64,000 bases of DNA from Rhizobium sp. ZPR4. GTDB lineage: Bacteria; Pseudomonadota; Alphaproteobacteria; Rhizobiales; Rhizobiaceae. Positions 55,194-63,620 of the stretch are shown here, in pieces. The stretch is from assembly GCF_040215725.1 (NCBI RefSeq), contig NZ_CP157967.1:2418001-2482000 (forward strand), in the 5' to 3' direction. A model generated the notes under the pieces. The model searched no databases and was not told the origin of the DNA. It worked only from the letters and a program-made list of their open reading frames with translations. Within the stretch, counting starts at the first letter, position 1; every line of letters begins with the position of its first letter. The position numbers were made by a program, and so were the translations under genes.

Positions 55194-55595
55194 TCACCTC
55201 TCATCATTTCGCCGCCTTCCGCCCGATATCGAATAATTGTAGATCGCCGCGTAACTGGAGGAGACCAGCAGCGGCAGCGCAATCGTCTTCAGAATCTCCG
55301 GCGTGCCGCTCAGCGCATGGATGACGACCAGGACGGTTGCCGAGCCCAGGCAGGCGATCAGCGGCGGCGCCCATAGGCCGGTAAGGCCGCTGAACCGTCG
55401 CGACAGAGCCTCGACCACCGATTTCAGAAATAGCGTCAGGCAGCCCGAAAGCACGCCCTGCACGAAGCCTGATATCAAGGGGCGCGGCATCGGGTGCAAG
55501 CGATTGGCGAAGACGGCCCAGCCGCCCATGGCAAGGAAGGCGAAAAGCACATGCACGATGCTGCTGCCGGCAAGCGCTTTCAGCTTTCCGCTCAT
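55194..55595 (-). CDS. Small polytopic membrane protein of the lipid operon
   Basis: This 133-residue protein has about four hydrophobic segments (IVHVLFAFLAMGGWAVF, ISGFVQGVLSGCLTLFL, LIACLGSATVLVVIHAL, ALPLLVSSSYAAIYNY). The ATG at 55595 overlaps the stop of the CdsA-like gene as ATGA, so it is translationally coupled. A longer frame of 246 codons reads into cdsA and is rejected. No function is known; its position suggests a part in the same lipid pathway. Confidence 0.7.
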   Translation of the reverse strand: MSGKLKALAGSSIVHVLFAFLAMGGWAVFANRLHPMPRPLISGFVQGVLSGCLTLFLKSVVEALSRRFSGLTGLWAPPLIACLGSATVLVVIHALSGTPEILKTIALPLLVSSSYAAIYNYSISGGRRRNDER

Positions 55596-56542
55596 GACAG
55601 CGACCACCAGAAGCGCACGAGATGGAAGAAGATCGGCGCGGAGAAAACGACCGAGTCCAGCCGGTCGATCAGCCCGCCATGACCCTCGATCAGATGGCCC
55701 CAATCCTTGACGCCGCGATCTCGCTTGATCGCCGACATCACGAGCCCGCCGAAGAAGCCCATGATCGTGATGACGAAGGCGAGAAGCCCGGCCTGCAGCG
55801 GCGTGAACGGCGTCACCCACCAGAGGGCGGCTCCGATCAAAGAGGCGCTGACGACGCCACCGACGAAGCCTTCGACCGTCTTCGATGGAGACAGGCGCGG
55901 CGCGATCTTCGTTTTCCCGAAGAGCTTGCCCCAAACATATTGCAGGACGTCGCTGAGCTGCACGACGATCACCAGAAAGGCGATCAGCAGCACGTTGCGG
56001 CCTTCATAGCCGGGAATATGCAAGGTGAGCAGCGCCGGCACATGCGACGCGCAGAAGACGCAGATCATCAAAGCCCATTGCACCTCGGCGATGCGCACCA
56101 GAAACCGTTCGGTATCGCCGCGCAGAACCGCGATGATCGGCATGAAGAGGAAGGCGTAAACGGGAATGAAAATCGAATAGATACCGTATTGCTCGGCCCA
56201 GAGCAGGTAATATTGCACCGGCAGCGCGACGAAGAAGGCCGCGGCGACCGCCCAATGATCAGCCCGCTTCGTATTGATCAGCGTCACGAACTCCCGCAGC
56301 GCCGCAAAGGAGCAGAAGGCAAAGAGCAGGATGACGCCGACGCGCCCGGCAATGAAGGCGATGCCGATCAGCACCACCATCACCCACCAGGCCTTGATGC
56401 GCGCATTCAGGTTTTCGATGGCGGCATTCGATCCATCAGGCGACAGGCGCTGCTGCAGCACGTAGCCGATGATCGAGGCAACGATCAGGACGCCGAAAAT
56501 GCCGAGGACGAGGTGGATCAGATCGGCGCTGGCTGCTCCCAT
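55592..56542 (-). CDS. Phosphatidate cytidylyltransferase family protein (CdsA-like)
   Basis: This 316-residue membrane protein has about eight helices and the CTP-transferase signature near its C-terminal third: KTVEGFVGGVVSASLIGAAL, then MGFFGGLVMSAIKRDRGVKDW and LIEGHGGLIDRLDSVVFSAP. These match the S-x(n)-K-R-x(n)-K-D-x(n)-GG-x(n)-DR-D pattern of CdsA. It makes CDP-diacylglycerol from phosphatidate and CTP. It is probably a second CdsA beside the essential copy, since it is embedded in an acyltransferase/CDP-alcohol operon. Confidence 0.9.
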   Translation of the reverse strand: MGAASADLIHLVLGIFGVLIVASIIGYVLQQRLSPDGSNAAIENLNARIKAWWVMVVLIGIAFIAGRVGVILLFAFCSFAALREFVTLINTKRADHWAVAAAFFVALPVQYYLLWAEQYGIYSIFIPVYAFLFMPIIAVLRGDTERFLVRIAEVQWALMICVFCASHVPALLTLHIPGYEGRNVLLIAFLVIVVQLSDVLQYVWGKLFGKTKIAPRLSPSKTVEGFVGGVVSASLIGAALWWVTPFTPLQAGLLAFVITIMGFFGGLVMSAIKRDRGVKDWGHLIEGHGGLIDRLDSVVFSAPIFFHLVRFWWSLS

Positions 56543-56544
56543 GC

Positions 56545-57228
56545 TCAGTCTCCTGCCCGCCTGGGCGCAAGGGCCAACAGCGCCGCCTCGGCTCGCGCCA
56601 GGAAAGCCGCCTTCTCCTCGGTCTCGCCGATATGCAGTGCCTCGCCGAAGGTGACCGTGCAGATCAGCGGAATGGGCACGAATTCACCCTTGGGCATGAC
56701 GCGGTTGAGGTTGTCGATCCAGACGGGAACGAGGTCGATATCCGGGCGCGCCTGGGCAAGGTGAAAAAGCCCGCTCTTGAAAGGCTGCAGCGGCTGTTCG
56801 GTGAGATTGCGGGTGCCTTCCGGGAACAGGATCAACGAAGAACCTGCATCGAGCGCCTGCGCCATCTGCGTGACCGGATCCTCCTTGCGCGCCTCGCGAT
56901 CCCGCTCGATCAGCACGGCATTGAAAACATCCCGGCCGATGAAGCTGTTCAGTGGCGATTTCAGCCAATAGTCGGCGCCAGCCACCGGCCGGACACGCCG
57001 GCGCAAACGCGGCGGCAGGACGGTCCAGATCAGGATGAAGTCGCCATGGCTGGAATGGTTGGCGAAATAGACGCAACGGCGGGTGCGCATGCCGCTTTCG
57101 GGCCAGATCGCCCTGACTGCGGTTATAGCCCGTGCAAAAAGAACGATCGCCACCGAGACCGGCTTTGCCAGCCATTCGATCGGCGTACCCATCCCTTCCC
57201 CGAGAATGTTCTTCCGCAAAGCCTCCAT
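56545..57228 (-). CDS. 1-acyl-sn-glycerol-3-phosphate acyltransferase-like protein (PlsC family)
   Basis: This 227-residue acyltransferase has NHSSHGDFILIW, a HX4D motif (His, Ser, Ser, His, Gly, Asp), and the substrate-binding ILFPEGTRN near residue 135. A membrane segment lies at the N-terminus (VSVAIVLFARAITAVRAIW). It would acylate lysophosphatidate to phosphatidate, the substrate of the next enzyme. It is first of four genes, 2 bases before the CdsA-like gene. Confidence 0.9.
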   Translation of the reverse strand: MEALRKNILGEGMGTPIEWLAKPVSVAIVLFARAITAVRAIWPESGMRTRRCVYFANHSSHGDFILIWTVLPPRLRRRVRPVAGADYWLKSPLNSFIGRDVFNAVLIERDREARKEDPVTQMAQALDAGSSLILFPEGTRNLTEQPLQPFKSGLFHLAQARPDIDLVPVWIDNLNRVMPKGEFVPIPLICTVTFGEALHIGETEEKAAFLARAEAALLALAPRRAGD

Positions 57229-57305
57229 ATCACAAGAGATAGGCGCGTTTCGTCGCCCCCGATAGTCTGCGGACCGAGCTTATCCACAACCCTCACAACC
57301 ATGAA

Positions 57306-57341
57306 GAAAGCCCGACGCAACTCATGTCGCGCCGGGCTTTC
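57306..57341 (-). terminator. Hairpin between serA and the lipid operon
   Basis: GAAAGCCCG (57306-57314) pairs perfectly with CGGGCTTTC (57333-57341), with further partial pairing inside. Read on the minus strand it is followed by TTCTTC, so it is a fair terminator for serA, 60 bases after its stop. Confidence 0.65.
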
Positions 57342-57400
57342 GGATTGGCTCTTGGGAGGAGCAAACTCTGTGACTGCCACCCTTCAAGGGGCGGGCAGGC

Positions 57401-58996
57401 TCAGTCGACGTTGAACACCAGCGGCTTGGCCTGACGGATCGCCTGATGCGCCGTCAGCTTGGCAAGCACGTCATCGCTGATCGGGCCATCGACATAGAGA
57501 AGTGCGATGGCATCGCCGCCCTGCTTATCGCGGCCGAGCTGGAAGTTCGCGATGTTGACGCCAGCGGAGCCGAGCGTCGTGCCGATGAAGCCGATCATGC
57601 CGGGAACGTCGGTATTGGCGATATAGACCATGTGGTTGCCGACATCGGCATCGAGGTTGATGCCCTTGATCTGGATGAAACGCGGCTTGCCGTCCGAGAA
57701 GACGGTGCCGGCGACCGAGCGCGTCATGCTGTCGGTGGTGACGGTCAGCTTGATGTAGCCGTCATAGACGCCGGTCTTGTCGCGCTTGACTTCGGCAAGC
57801 ACGATGCCCTTTTCCTTGATCATGATCGGGGCCGAAACCATGTTGACGTCGGCAACCTGATTGCGGATTAGGCCGGCGAGCAGCGCGCTCGTCAGAGCCT
57901 TCGTGTTCATGCCAGCGGTCACGCCATCATAAAGGATCTCGATTTCCTTGATCGGCTCTTCCGTCACCTGGCCGACGAAGGCACCGAGAACATCGGCAAG
58001 CTTGATGAACGGCTTCAGGATCGGCGCTTCTTCAGCAGTGATCGAGGGCATGTTGATGGCGTTCGAGACGGCACCCTTGACGAGGTAATCAGCCATCTGC
58101 TCGGCGACCTGCAGAGCGACGTTCTCTTGCGCTTCGGTCGTGGAGGCGCCGAGATGCGGCGTGCAGACGACGTTCGGCAGGCCGAAGAGCGGGCTTTCCT
58201 TAGCGGGCTCGACTTCGAAGACGTCGAAGGCGGCGCCAGCGACATGACCGGATTTGATGGCGGCAGCAAGGGCTGCCTCATCGACCAGTCCGCCGCGGGC
58301 GCAGTTGATGATGCGCACTCCCTGCTTCATCTTGGCGATCGCAGAGGCGTCGATGATGTTGCGGGTCTTGTCGGTCAGCGGCACGTGCAGCGTGATGAAG
58401 TCGGCGCCGGCGAAGAGCTCATCGAGCTCGACCTTGGTGACACCCATTTCCTCCGCGCGCTCCTTCGAGAGGAACGGGTCGTAGGCCAGCACATGCATCT
58501 TCAGGCCGAGGGCGCGGGCGATCACGATGGAGCCGATGTTGCCGGCGCCGATGATGCCGAGCGTCTTACCGGTGATTTCGACACCCATAAACTTCGACTT
58601 TTCCCACTTGCCGGCCTGGGTGGAGCTATCGGCGGCGGGAAGCTGGCGGGCTACGGCAAACATCAGCGCAATCGCGTGTTCGGCCGTAGTGATCGAATTG
58701 CCGAACGGCGTGTTCATGACAATGATACCGCGGCGCGAGGCGGCCGGAATATCGACATTGTCGACGCCGATGCCAGCGCGGCCCACGACCTTTAGGTTCT
58801 TGGCCGCTTCGATGATCTTTTCCGTCACCTTGGTGGCGGAACGGATGGCAAGACCATCATATCGGCCGATGATTTCGAACAGCTTGTCCTTGTCCTTACC
58901 GAGCTGCGGCTGGAAATCGACTTCGACGCCGCGATCGCGGAAGATCTGGACGGCGGTTTCCGACAATTCGTCGGATACGAGAACGCGAGGTGCCAT
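57401..58996 (-). CDS. serA: D-3-phosphoglycerate dehydrogenase
   Basis: This 531-residue long-form SerA has NAD-binding IIGAGNIGSIVIARALGLKM near residue 150. The catalytic set is in INCARGGLVDEAALAAAIKS (Arg), DVFEVEPAKESPLF (Glu) and VCTPHLGASTTEAQENVALQ (His). An intervening domain follows, and a C-terminal ACT domain ends at the stop (VPGMIGFIGTTLGSAGVNIA). It catalyses the first step of serine synthesis from 3-phosphoglycerate. It lies downstream of serC on the same strand after 145 bases containing a family P repeat. Confidence 0.96.
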   Translation of the reverse strand: MAPRVLVSDELSETAVQIFRDRGVEVDFQPQLGKDKDKLFEIIGRYDGLAIRSATKVTEKIIEAAKNLKVVGRAGIGVDNVDIPAASRRGIIVMNTPFGNSITTAEHAIALMFAVARQLPAADSSTQAGKWEKSKFMGVEITGKTLGIIGAGNIGSIVIARALGLKMHVLAYDPFLSKERAEEMGVTKVELDELFAGADFITLHVPLTDKTRNIIDASAIAKMKQGVRIINCARGGLVDEAALAAAIKSGHVAGAAFDVFEVEPAKESPLFGLPNVVCTPHLGASTTEAQENVALQVAEQMADYLVKGAVSNAINMPSITAEEAPILKPFIKLADVLGAFVGQVTEEPIKEIEILYDGVTAGMNTKALTSALLAGLIRNQVADVNMVSAPIMIKEKGIVLAEVKRDKTGVYDGYIKLTVTTDSMTRSVAGTVFSDGKPRFIQIKGINLDADVGNHMVYIANTDVPGMIGFIGTTLGSAGVNIANFQLGRDKQGGDAIALLYVDGPISDDVLAKLTAHQAIRQAKPLVFNVD

Positions 58997-59025
58997 GGTG
59001 GGCCTCCTGAAAAAGGTCAGTTAAG

Positions 59026-59076
59026 ACGAGCAATTCCACGAAAATGCGAAACGGTCTTCCGGTCGGAATTGCGTGA
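59026..59076. repeat. Dispersed palindromic repeat, family P, copy B
   Basis: GCAATTCC (59030-59037) and GGAATTGC (59065-59072) have the same arms as copy A, with a related core (CGAAAATGCGAAACGGTCTTC). It lies in the serC-serA gap and could form a hairpin in their shared mRNA. Confidence 0.8.
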
Positions 59077-59141
59077 AAACAACGAGAATTTCGGGATGCT
59101 GGGCTCCGCCTATCGTGGCGGAGCCATGAACGCTTCAAACC

Positions 59142-60320
59142 TCAGGCAGCAGCCTGGGAGAGCGTCGCCTTCTGCGTTTCGAACGCCCAGGCGAGCCAGG
59201 GCATCAGCCTCTGCATGTCGGAAGCTTCGATCGTCGCACCTGCCCAGATGCGCAGGCCCGAGGGTGCGTCGCGATAATGGCCGACATCGTAAGCGACGCC
59301 TTCCTTTTCGAGGAGTGCGACCAGACCCTTGGCGAAATTCGCCTGGCCATCGGCATCGAGAGCGACGACATCCTTGTCGACGATCTTCAGGCAGACGGAG
59401 GTGTTGGATTCCGTCTCTGCCTTGACGGCAAGATTGGCGATCCAGTCGTTTGCGGCAACGAAGTCGCGGATGACCTTGGCGTTGGCATCGGCCCGGCCGA
59501 TCAGCGCCTTCAGGCCGCCGAGATCCTTCGCCCAGAGGAGGGCGTCGATATAGTCCTCGACGCAGAGCATCGAAGGCGTGTTGATCGTCTCGCCGGTGAA
59601 GATGCCTTCGATGAGCTTGCCGCCGCTGGTCATGCGGAAGATCTTCGGCAGCGGCCAGGCCGGCTGATAGGTGGTCAAACGCTCGACGGCGCGCGGCGAC
59701 AGGATGATGACGCCATGTGCGCCCTCGCCGCCCAGAACCTTCTGCCAGGAGAAGGTGACGACGTCGAGCTTGGCAAAATCGAGGTTCTGAGCAAATGCAG
59801 CCGAGGTGGCGTCACAGATCGTCAGGCCCTTGCGGTCGGCCGGGATGAAATCGCCGTTCGGAACGCGGACACCCGAGGTCGTGCCGTTCCAGGTGAAAAC
59901 CACGTCGCGGTCGAAATCCACAGCGGAAAGATCCGGCAGCTCGCCGTAGCCGGCTTCAAGCTTGCGGACGTCCTTGAGCTTCAGCTGCTTGACGACGTCA
60001 GTCACCCAACCGGCGCCGAAGCTTTCCCAGGCGACCATGTCAACGCCACGTTCGCCGAGCAGCGACCAAAGCGCCATTTCAACGGCGCCAGTGTCGGAAG
60101 CCGGCACGATGCCGATGCGGTAATCCGCCGGCACTTCCAGAATTTCGCGGGTAAGATCGATGGCCTGCTTCAGCTTTGCCTTGCCGACCTTCGCGCGGTG
60201 CGAGCGGCCAAGAGCCGCGTCGGAAAGAGCGTTAAGCGTCCAACCGGGACGCTTCGAGCATGGACCAGAAGAGAAATGGGTATTATTCGGACGGATGTCC
60301 GGCTTGGCGAGCTTAGTCAT
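59142..60320 (-). CDS. serC: Phosphoserine transaminase
   Basis: This 392-residue class V PLP aminotransferase is of the alphaproteobacterial SerC type. It begins [20 protein letters not shown], and the PLP lysine lies in [20 protein letters not shown] near residue 195. It converts 3-phosphohydroxypyruvate to phosphoserine with glutamate, the second step after SerA. serC upstream of serA on the same strand is the common rhizobial order. Confidence 0.95.
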   Translation of the reverse strand: MTKLAKPDIRPNNTHFSSGPCSKRPGWTLNALSDAALGRSHRAKVGKAKLKQAIDLTREILEVPADYRIGIVPASDTGAVEMALWSLLGERGVDMVAWESFGAGWVTDVVKQLKLKDVRKLEAGYGELPDLSAVDFDRDVVFTWNGTTSGVRVPNGDFIPADRKGLTICDATSAAFAQNLDFAKLDVVTFSWQKVLGGEGAHGVIILSPRAVERLTTYQPAWPLPKIFRMTSGGKLIEGIFTGETINTPSMLCVEDYIDALLWAKDLGGLKALIGRADANAKVIRDFVAANDWIANLAVKAETESNTSVCLKIVDKDVVALDADGQANFAKGLVALLEKEGVAYDVGHYRDAPSGLRIWAGATIEASDMQRLMPWLAWAFETQKATLSQAAA

Positions 60321-60586
60321 GATGCTATCCTCTCAGATAGAAAGCCCTTCGTTGGGGAAGGGTGTCCCGCCGCCGGATATATTGGAAGCCTCCGAAGAGC
60401 GCAATAGCAAAAATTGCGGCTGGTCCTTCATCACGAATTCGTGCGGAAATTTTGATGGGATGCAAGGCACGCGCAATGGAACTAGGCCAAAATTAGCCTC
60501 ACAAAAGCTGGTTTCTGTGCCGATGCGTAAACATATAAGGCTCGGCGCCTGCTGATTTGCGCTGATGGAAATGATAAGTGTGCTCG

Positions 60587-61372
60587 ATGTCTTTAATTGC
60601 ACTAGCCGAAACCTCTTTCACACCTGCACAGACCATGCAGGTCTATCTCATCAATATCGACCGCGCAGTGGAACGGCTCGCGGAAATTCAGCGGCAAAGT
60701 GATGAGCTCGGCTTCCGATTCGAGCGCGTCGACGGCGTCGACGGCGCTCTCATTCCGCGCGATCAATGGATCGACGTGGATCACGATCGCTTCCAGCGCC
60801 GGCACGGCCGCACCATTCTGCCCGGTGAGTATGGCTGCTACCGCAGCCACCTGTTGGCGCTGCAGCGGTTTCTGACAAGCGGCGACCAGATGGCCATCAT
60901 CATCGAGGACGATGTTGCTCTGGACACCGAGTTCCTCGCCCGCGCCATAGCGGCGAAGGAAGCCGCACCCGCTGCCGGCCTGATCAAACTCGTCAATCAC
61001 CGCTGGAATGGCTTCCGCGCCCTGACGCGCAGTACGAAGGGTGACATTGTCGGTCGCTGCCTGTTCGGCCCGCAGGGCTCGACGGCTTGCTATCTCGTCA
61101 CGCGTGAAACCGCAGAAAAGATCGTACGATCGCTGGCGGTCATGTCGCTGCCTTGGGATGTCGCCGTAGAGCGCGGCTGGGACATGCAAATATCCATTGT
61201 CAGCACGCGCACGAATATTGCCGGTTTCAGCCGGCTGCAGAGAACAACCATGATCGGCTGGCGCCGCGATTACCGCGCTGCGAAGTCGTCTGCGCTGCGA
61301 CGCATACCCGCCCACATCTTCCGAACCCTGGATTTCTTTCGGCGCATCGCCTACGTGCTGACGACGCCGTAG
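60587..61372 (+). CDS. Glycosyltransferase family 25 protein
   Basis: This 261-residue protein is of the GT25 (LPS beta-galactosyltransferase-like) family. It has VYLINIDRAVERLAEIQRQ at the start of the domain, GEYGCYRSHLLALQRFL near residue 85, and IIIEDDVALDTEF with the acidic metal-binding motif EDD. The start is uncertain: GTG 60578, ATG 60587 and ATG 60635 are all in frame, none with a clear ribosome-binding site. It is a likely lipopolysaccharide or surface-polysaccharide glycosyltransferase. It stands alone. Confidence 0.85.
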   Translation: MSLIALAETSFTPAQTMQVYLINIDRAVERLAEIQRQSDELGFRFERVDGVDGALIPRDQWIDVDHDRFQRRHGRTILPGEYGCYRSHLLALQRFLTSGDQMAIIIEDDVALDTEFLARAIAAKEAAPAAGLIKLVNHRWNGFRALTRSTKGDIVGRCLFGPQGSTACYLVTRETAEKIVRSLAVMSLPWDVAVERGWDMQISIVSTRTNIAGFSRLQRTTMIGWRRDYRAAKSSALRRIPAHIFRTLDFFRRIAYVLTTP

Positions 61373-61382
61373 GCGTCAAGCC

Positions 61383-62204
61383 TTACCAGGTGCTGATCCG
61401 CAGGCCGACACGAATTTCGTGACGCGACAACGCGCCGTCGCGGCCCGTGGTGCCGCCGGCGCTGGCCGACGAATCGCCGAACATGTCGCCGCCGGCGATA
61501 TGGGAGAAGCGATAGCCGAGATCGACCTTGATATTCGGCGCAACCTCATAGGCGACACCGGCCATCAAGGCATAAGTCATGCGCCAGTCGCTGTCGCCAG
61601 GATACCGAGCACTGACCGACGCAGCGCCACCGCAACCCGATGCCCCGTCGAGACAGGAGCCAATGGCATTGACGCTGCTCCAGGAAACCCGCGTGGCGCC
61701 AAGACCGGCGCCGACATAGGGCGTGAAACCCGCAAGCGTTCCGAGATCGACATAGCCGTTGACCATCAAGCTGCCGGCCCTGAAGGAAGAATGTGCCTTC
61801 GTTGAGCATCCCGTGCCGCTGGCCCCACCGGAACAAGATGAAGCGCTCGAAATGCGGCCATTGAAATCGCCGCTAAAGAAATCGCCGGTGACGTCGGCGC
61901 GAAACAGATCGTTGAATTGATAGCCGACGCCGAGGCCGCCGGAAAAATCACCGCCGAAGCGAGTCGAATCAAAGCTGTTCGAGCTGTAATCGCTGCTGGC
62001 GGGATCATAGGCGCGAAACCTCGTATCCGTACGGCTGGCGTTGACCGCATAGCCGACATCGCCGCGCACATACCATCCTTTGGCATCCTTGACGCTGACC
62101 TCCGGCATCTTGATTTCCGGCAGTGTCGCATCGGCCGCAAAGGCAATACCCGCCGATGCGCTCGCCATCGCTGCGGCCAGCGCCAAAGCGTCAAAACGGA
62201 TCAT
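61383..62204 (-). CDS. Outer-membrane beta-barrel protein (Omp25/31-like) 1
   Basis: This 273-residue outer-membrane protein precursor has a signal peptide (ALALAAAMASASAGIAFA). Alternating aromatic strands form an eight-strand-type barrel: GWYVRGDVGYAVNAS, FSGGLGVGYQFNDLFRADVT, GYVDLGTLAGFTPYVGAGLG, VAYEVAPNIKVDLGYRFSHI, ending in VGLRISTW with a C-terminal aromatic. ATG at 62204 follows GAGGGG. Four cysteines in the extracellular loops are notable. It is a paralogue of the next gene. Confidence 0.87.
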   Translation of the reverse strand: MIRFDALALAAAMASASAGIAFAADATLPEIKMPEVSVKDAKGWYVRGDVGYAVNASRTDTRFRAYDPASSDYSSNSFDSTRFGGDFSGGLGVGYQFNDLFRADVTGDFFSGDFNGRISSASSCSGGASGTGCSTKAHSSFRAGSLMVNGYVDLGTLAGFTPYVGAGLGATRVSWSSVNAIGSCLDGASGCGGAASVSARYPGDSDWRMTYALMAGVAYEVAPNIKVDLGYRFSHIAGGDMFGDSSASAGGTTGRDGALSRHEIRVGLRISTW

Positions 62205-62394
62205 TACCCCTCGCCTTCCATCCTCGGGCTGACGCCCGCGCGTCGAACCGGCTGGCCTGCGCTTCCTTGCAATATCCCTCAAAAGAGAGTCCCAGGCCGG
62301 AAAGCCGCCATTTTCATTTCATTAACCATAGGGAATTCATGGTTAACGAAGCTTTAAGGTGGCGGAGAATTACTTAACGGGATGGGAAAAAGAA

Positions 62395-62424
62395 AAAGCC
62401 GCCCGGAAGAAACCGGGCGGCTTT
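62395..62424 (-). terminator. Rho-independent terminator for the second barrel gene
   Basis: AAAGCCGCCCGG (62395-62406) pairs perfectly over 12 bases with CCGGGCGGCTTT (62413-62424) around a 6-base loop. Read on the minus strand it is followed by TTTTTCTTTTTCC. It ends transcription of the gene at 62449-63300. Confidence 0.92.
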
Positions 62425-62448
62425 CTAATACTCCGGAATGGATATTGC

Positions 62449-63300
62449 TTACTTGTAGACAGGCTGCTGGACCGGGATATCGGCCGGCGGCATATAGCTT
62501 GCGGTCTGGCAGCCGCCAAAGGTGTAGCGGGCACCGATGCGGGCTTCATGCAGGTTCAGGCCCTTGTCGTAGCCTGGACCACCGTTCTCATTGTAGCCGA
62601 ACATGTCGCCGCCCTGGACGTGGCGATAACGATAGCCGACGTCAGCCTTGAGATTGCAGCTCAGGTCGATGGACGTACCGGCCATCAGCGCATAGGTGAA
62701 GCGCCAGCTGCCGCGGCCATTATGAGTGACCGTTCCGTCGCACGAGTCCGGGTTCGCATCAGAGCAGGACGTGTTCTTCAGATTGCTCCATTTGACATAG
62801 GTGCCGCCGAGACCGCCACCGACATAGGGGGTGAAGATGCCGTAGGTGCCAAGATCGACATAGGCGTTGGCAAGCAGGCTATAGGCCGTCAGGGAAGCGA
62901 GATCGCGCGAGGTCGCCGCAGTCGGCGTAAAGCCCGGACCGCAGGCACCGCAATCGCCCTTCGTGGAACCCTTGAAGTCTGACTTGAAGAGATAGTCGAG
63001 CGTCAAGTCCGTGCGCAGATAATTGTTGATCTGGTAACCGACACCGCCGCCAAGCGTCACATTGCCATCGAGCTTGGCGCTGTTGAAATCGACGAGGCTG
63101 GAATTGGAACCCTGGAAGTAGTTGGCGCCGCGCAGGTTCGTGAAGGCATAGCCGACATCGCCGCGCAGATACCAACCGCTGGATTGGGCGACAGTCACTT
63201 CCGGCGCCGGCTGAACCGGTTCCGGTGTATAAAGATCAGCAGAAAAGGCCGACGTGCCGACAAGCAAAGTGGCAAGTGCCCCTATCAGGGTTTTCATCAT
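62449..63300 (-). CDS. Outer-membrane beta-barrel protein (Omp25/31-like) 2
   Basis: This 283-residue outer-membrane protein precursor has a signal peptide (TLIGALATLLVGTSAFSA). Strands match the neighbouring paralogue: GWYLRGDVGYAFTNLRGANY, GGGVGYQINNYLRTDLTLDY, YVDLGTYGIFTPYVGGGLGG, SCNLKADVGYRYRHVQGGDM. The C-terminal end carries extra residues after the last strand (PPADIPVQQPVYK). ATG at 63300 follows GGAG. Cysteines in the loops pair similarly. It has its own strong terminator, so the two barrel genes are separate transcripts. Confidence 0.88.
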   Translation of the reverse strand: MMKTLIGALATLLVGTSAFSADLYTPEPVQPAPEVTVAQSSGWYLRGDVGYAFTNLRGANYFQGSNSSLVDFNSAKLDGNVTLGGGVGYQINNYLRTDLTLDYLFKSDFKGSTKGDCGACGPGFTPTAATSRDLASLTAYSLLANAYVDLGTYGIFTPYVGGGLGGTYVKWSNLKNTSCSDANPDSCDGTVTHNGRGSWRFTYALMAGTSIDLSCNLKADVGYRYRHVQGGDMFGYNENGGPGYDKGLNLHEARIGARYTFGGCQTASYMPPADIPVQQPVYK

Positions 63301-63620
63301 GGCTTTGGCTCCAAATTTCTTGCCCTTGGCGCAGCAGATGCTTGCCAATTGAAAAGACATGGCAGGGATAATGATGAAAAGGAGTTAAAACCTGATTAAC
63401 TACGAATATTTACCCTGTTTATTCAGCAATTATACTTTATTTTATATATTAGAGAATGTTGATTCTTAAATAAAGAGAAAGGGATACGACCACCCGCCTC
63501 CTTTATTTCCTCATAAGAACGCTGTGTCGGGGCATAAACCGAAGTCCGGCTCTCTAAACCAATTGGCAAGAATCGAACCATTACAGTGCTTCGGCCGGGA
63601 GATAACTCAGGAGGAAGTCG
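63301..63620. promoter_or_regulatory. Divergent AT-rich promoter region
   Basis: This 320-base gene-free stretch lies between the barrel gene and the SH3-protein gene. Its middle (63380-63480) is strongly AT-rich and should contain promoters for both directions. I see no repeat or clear operator in it. Confidence 0.5.
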
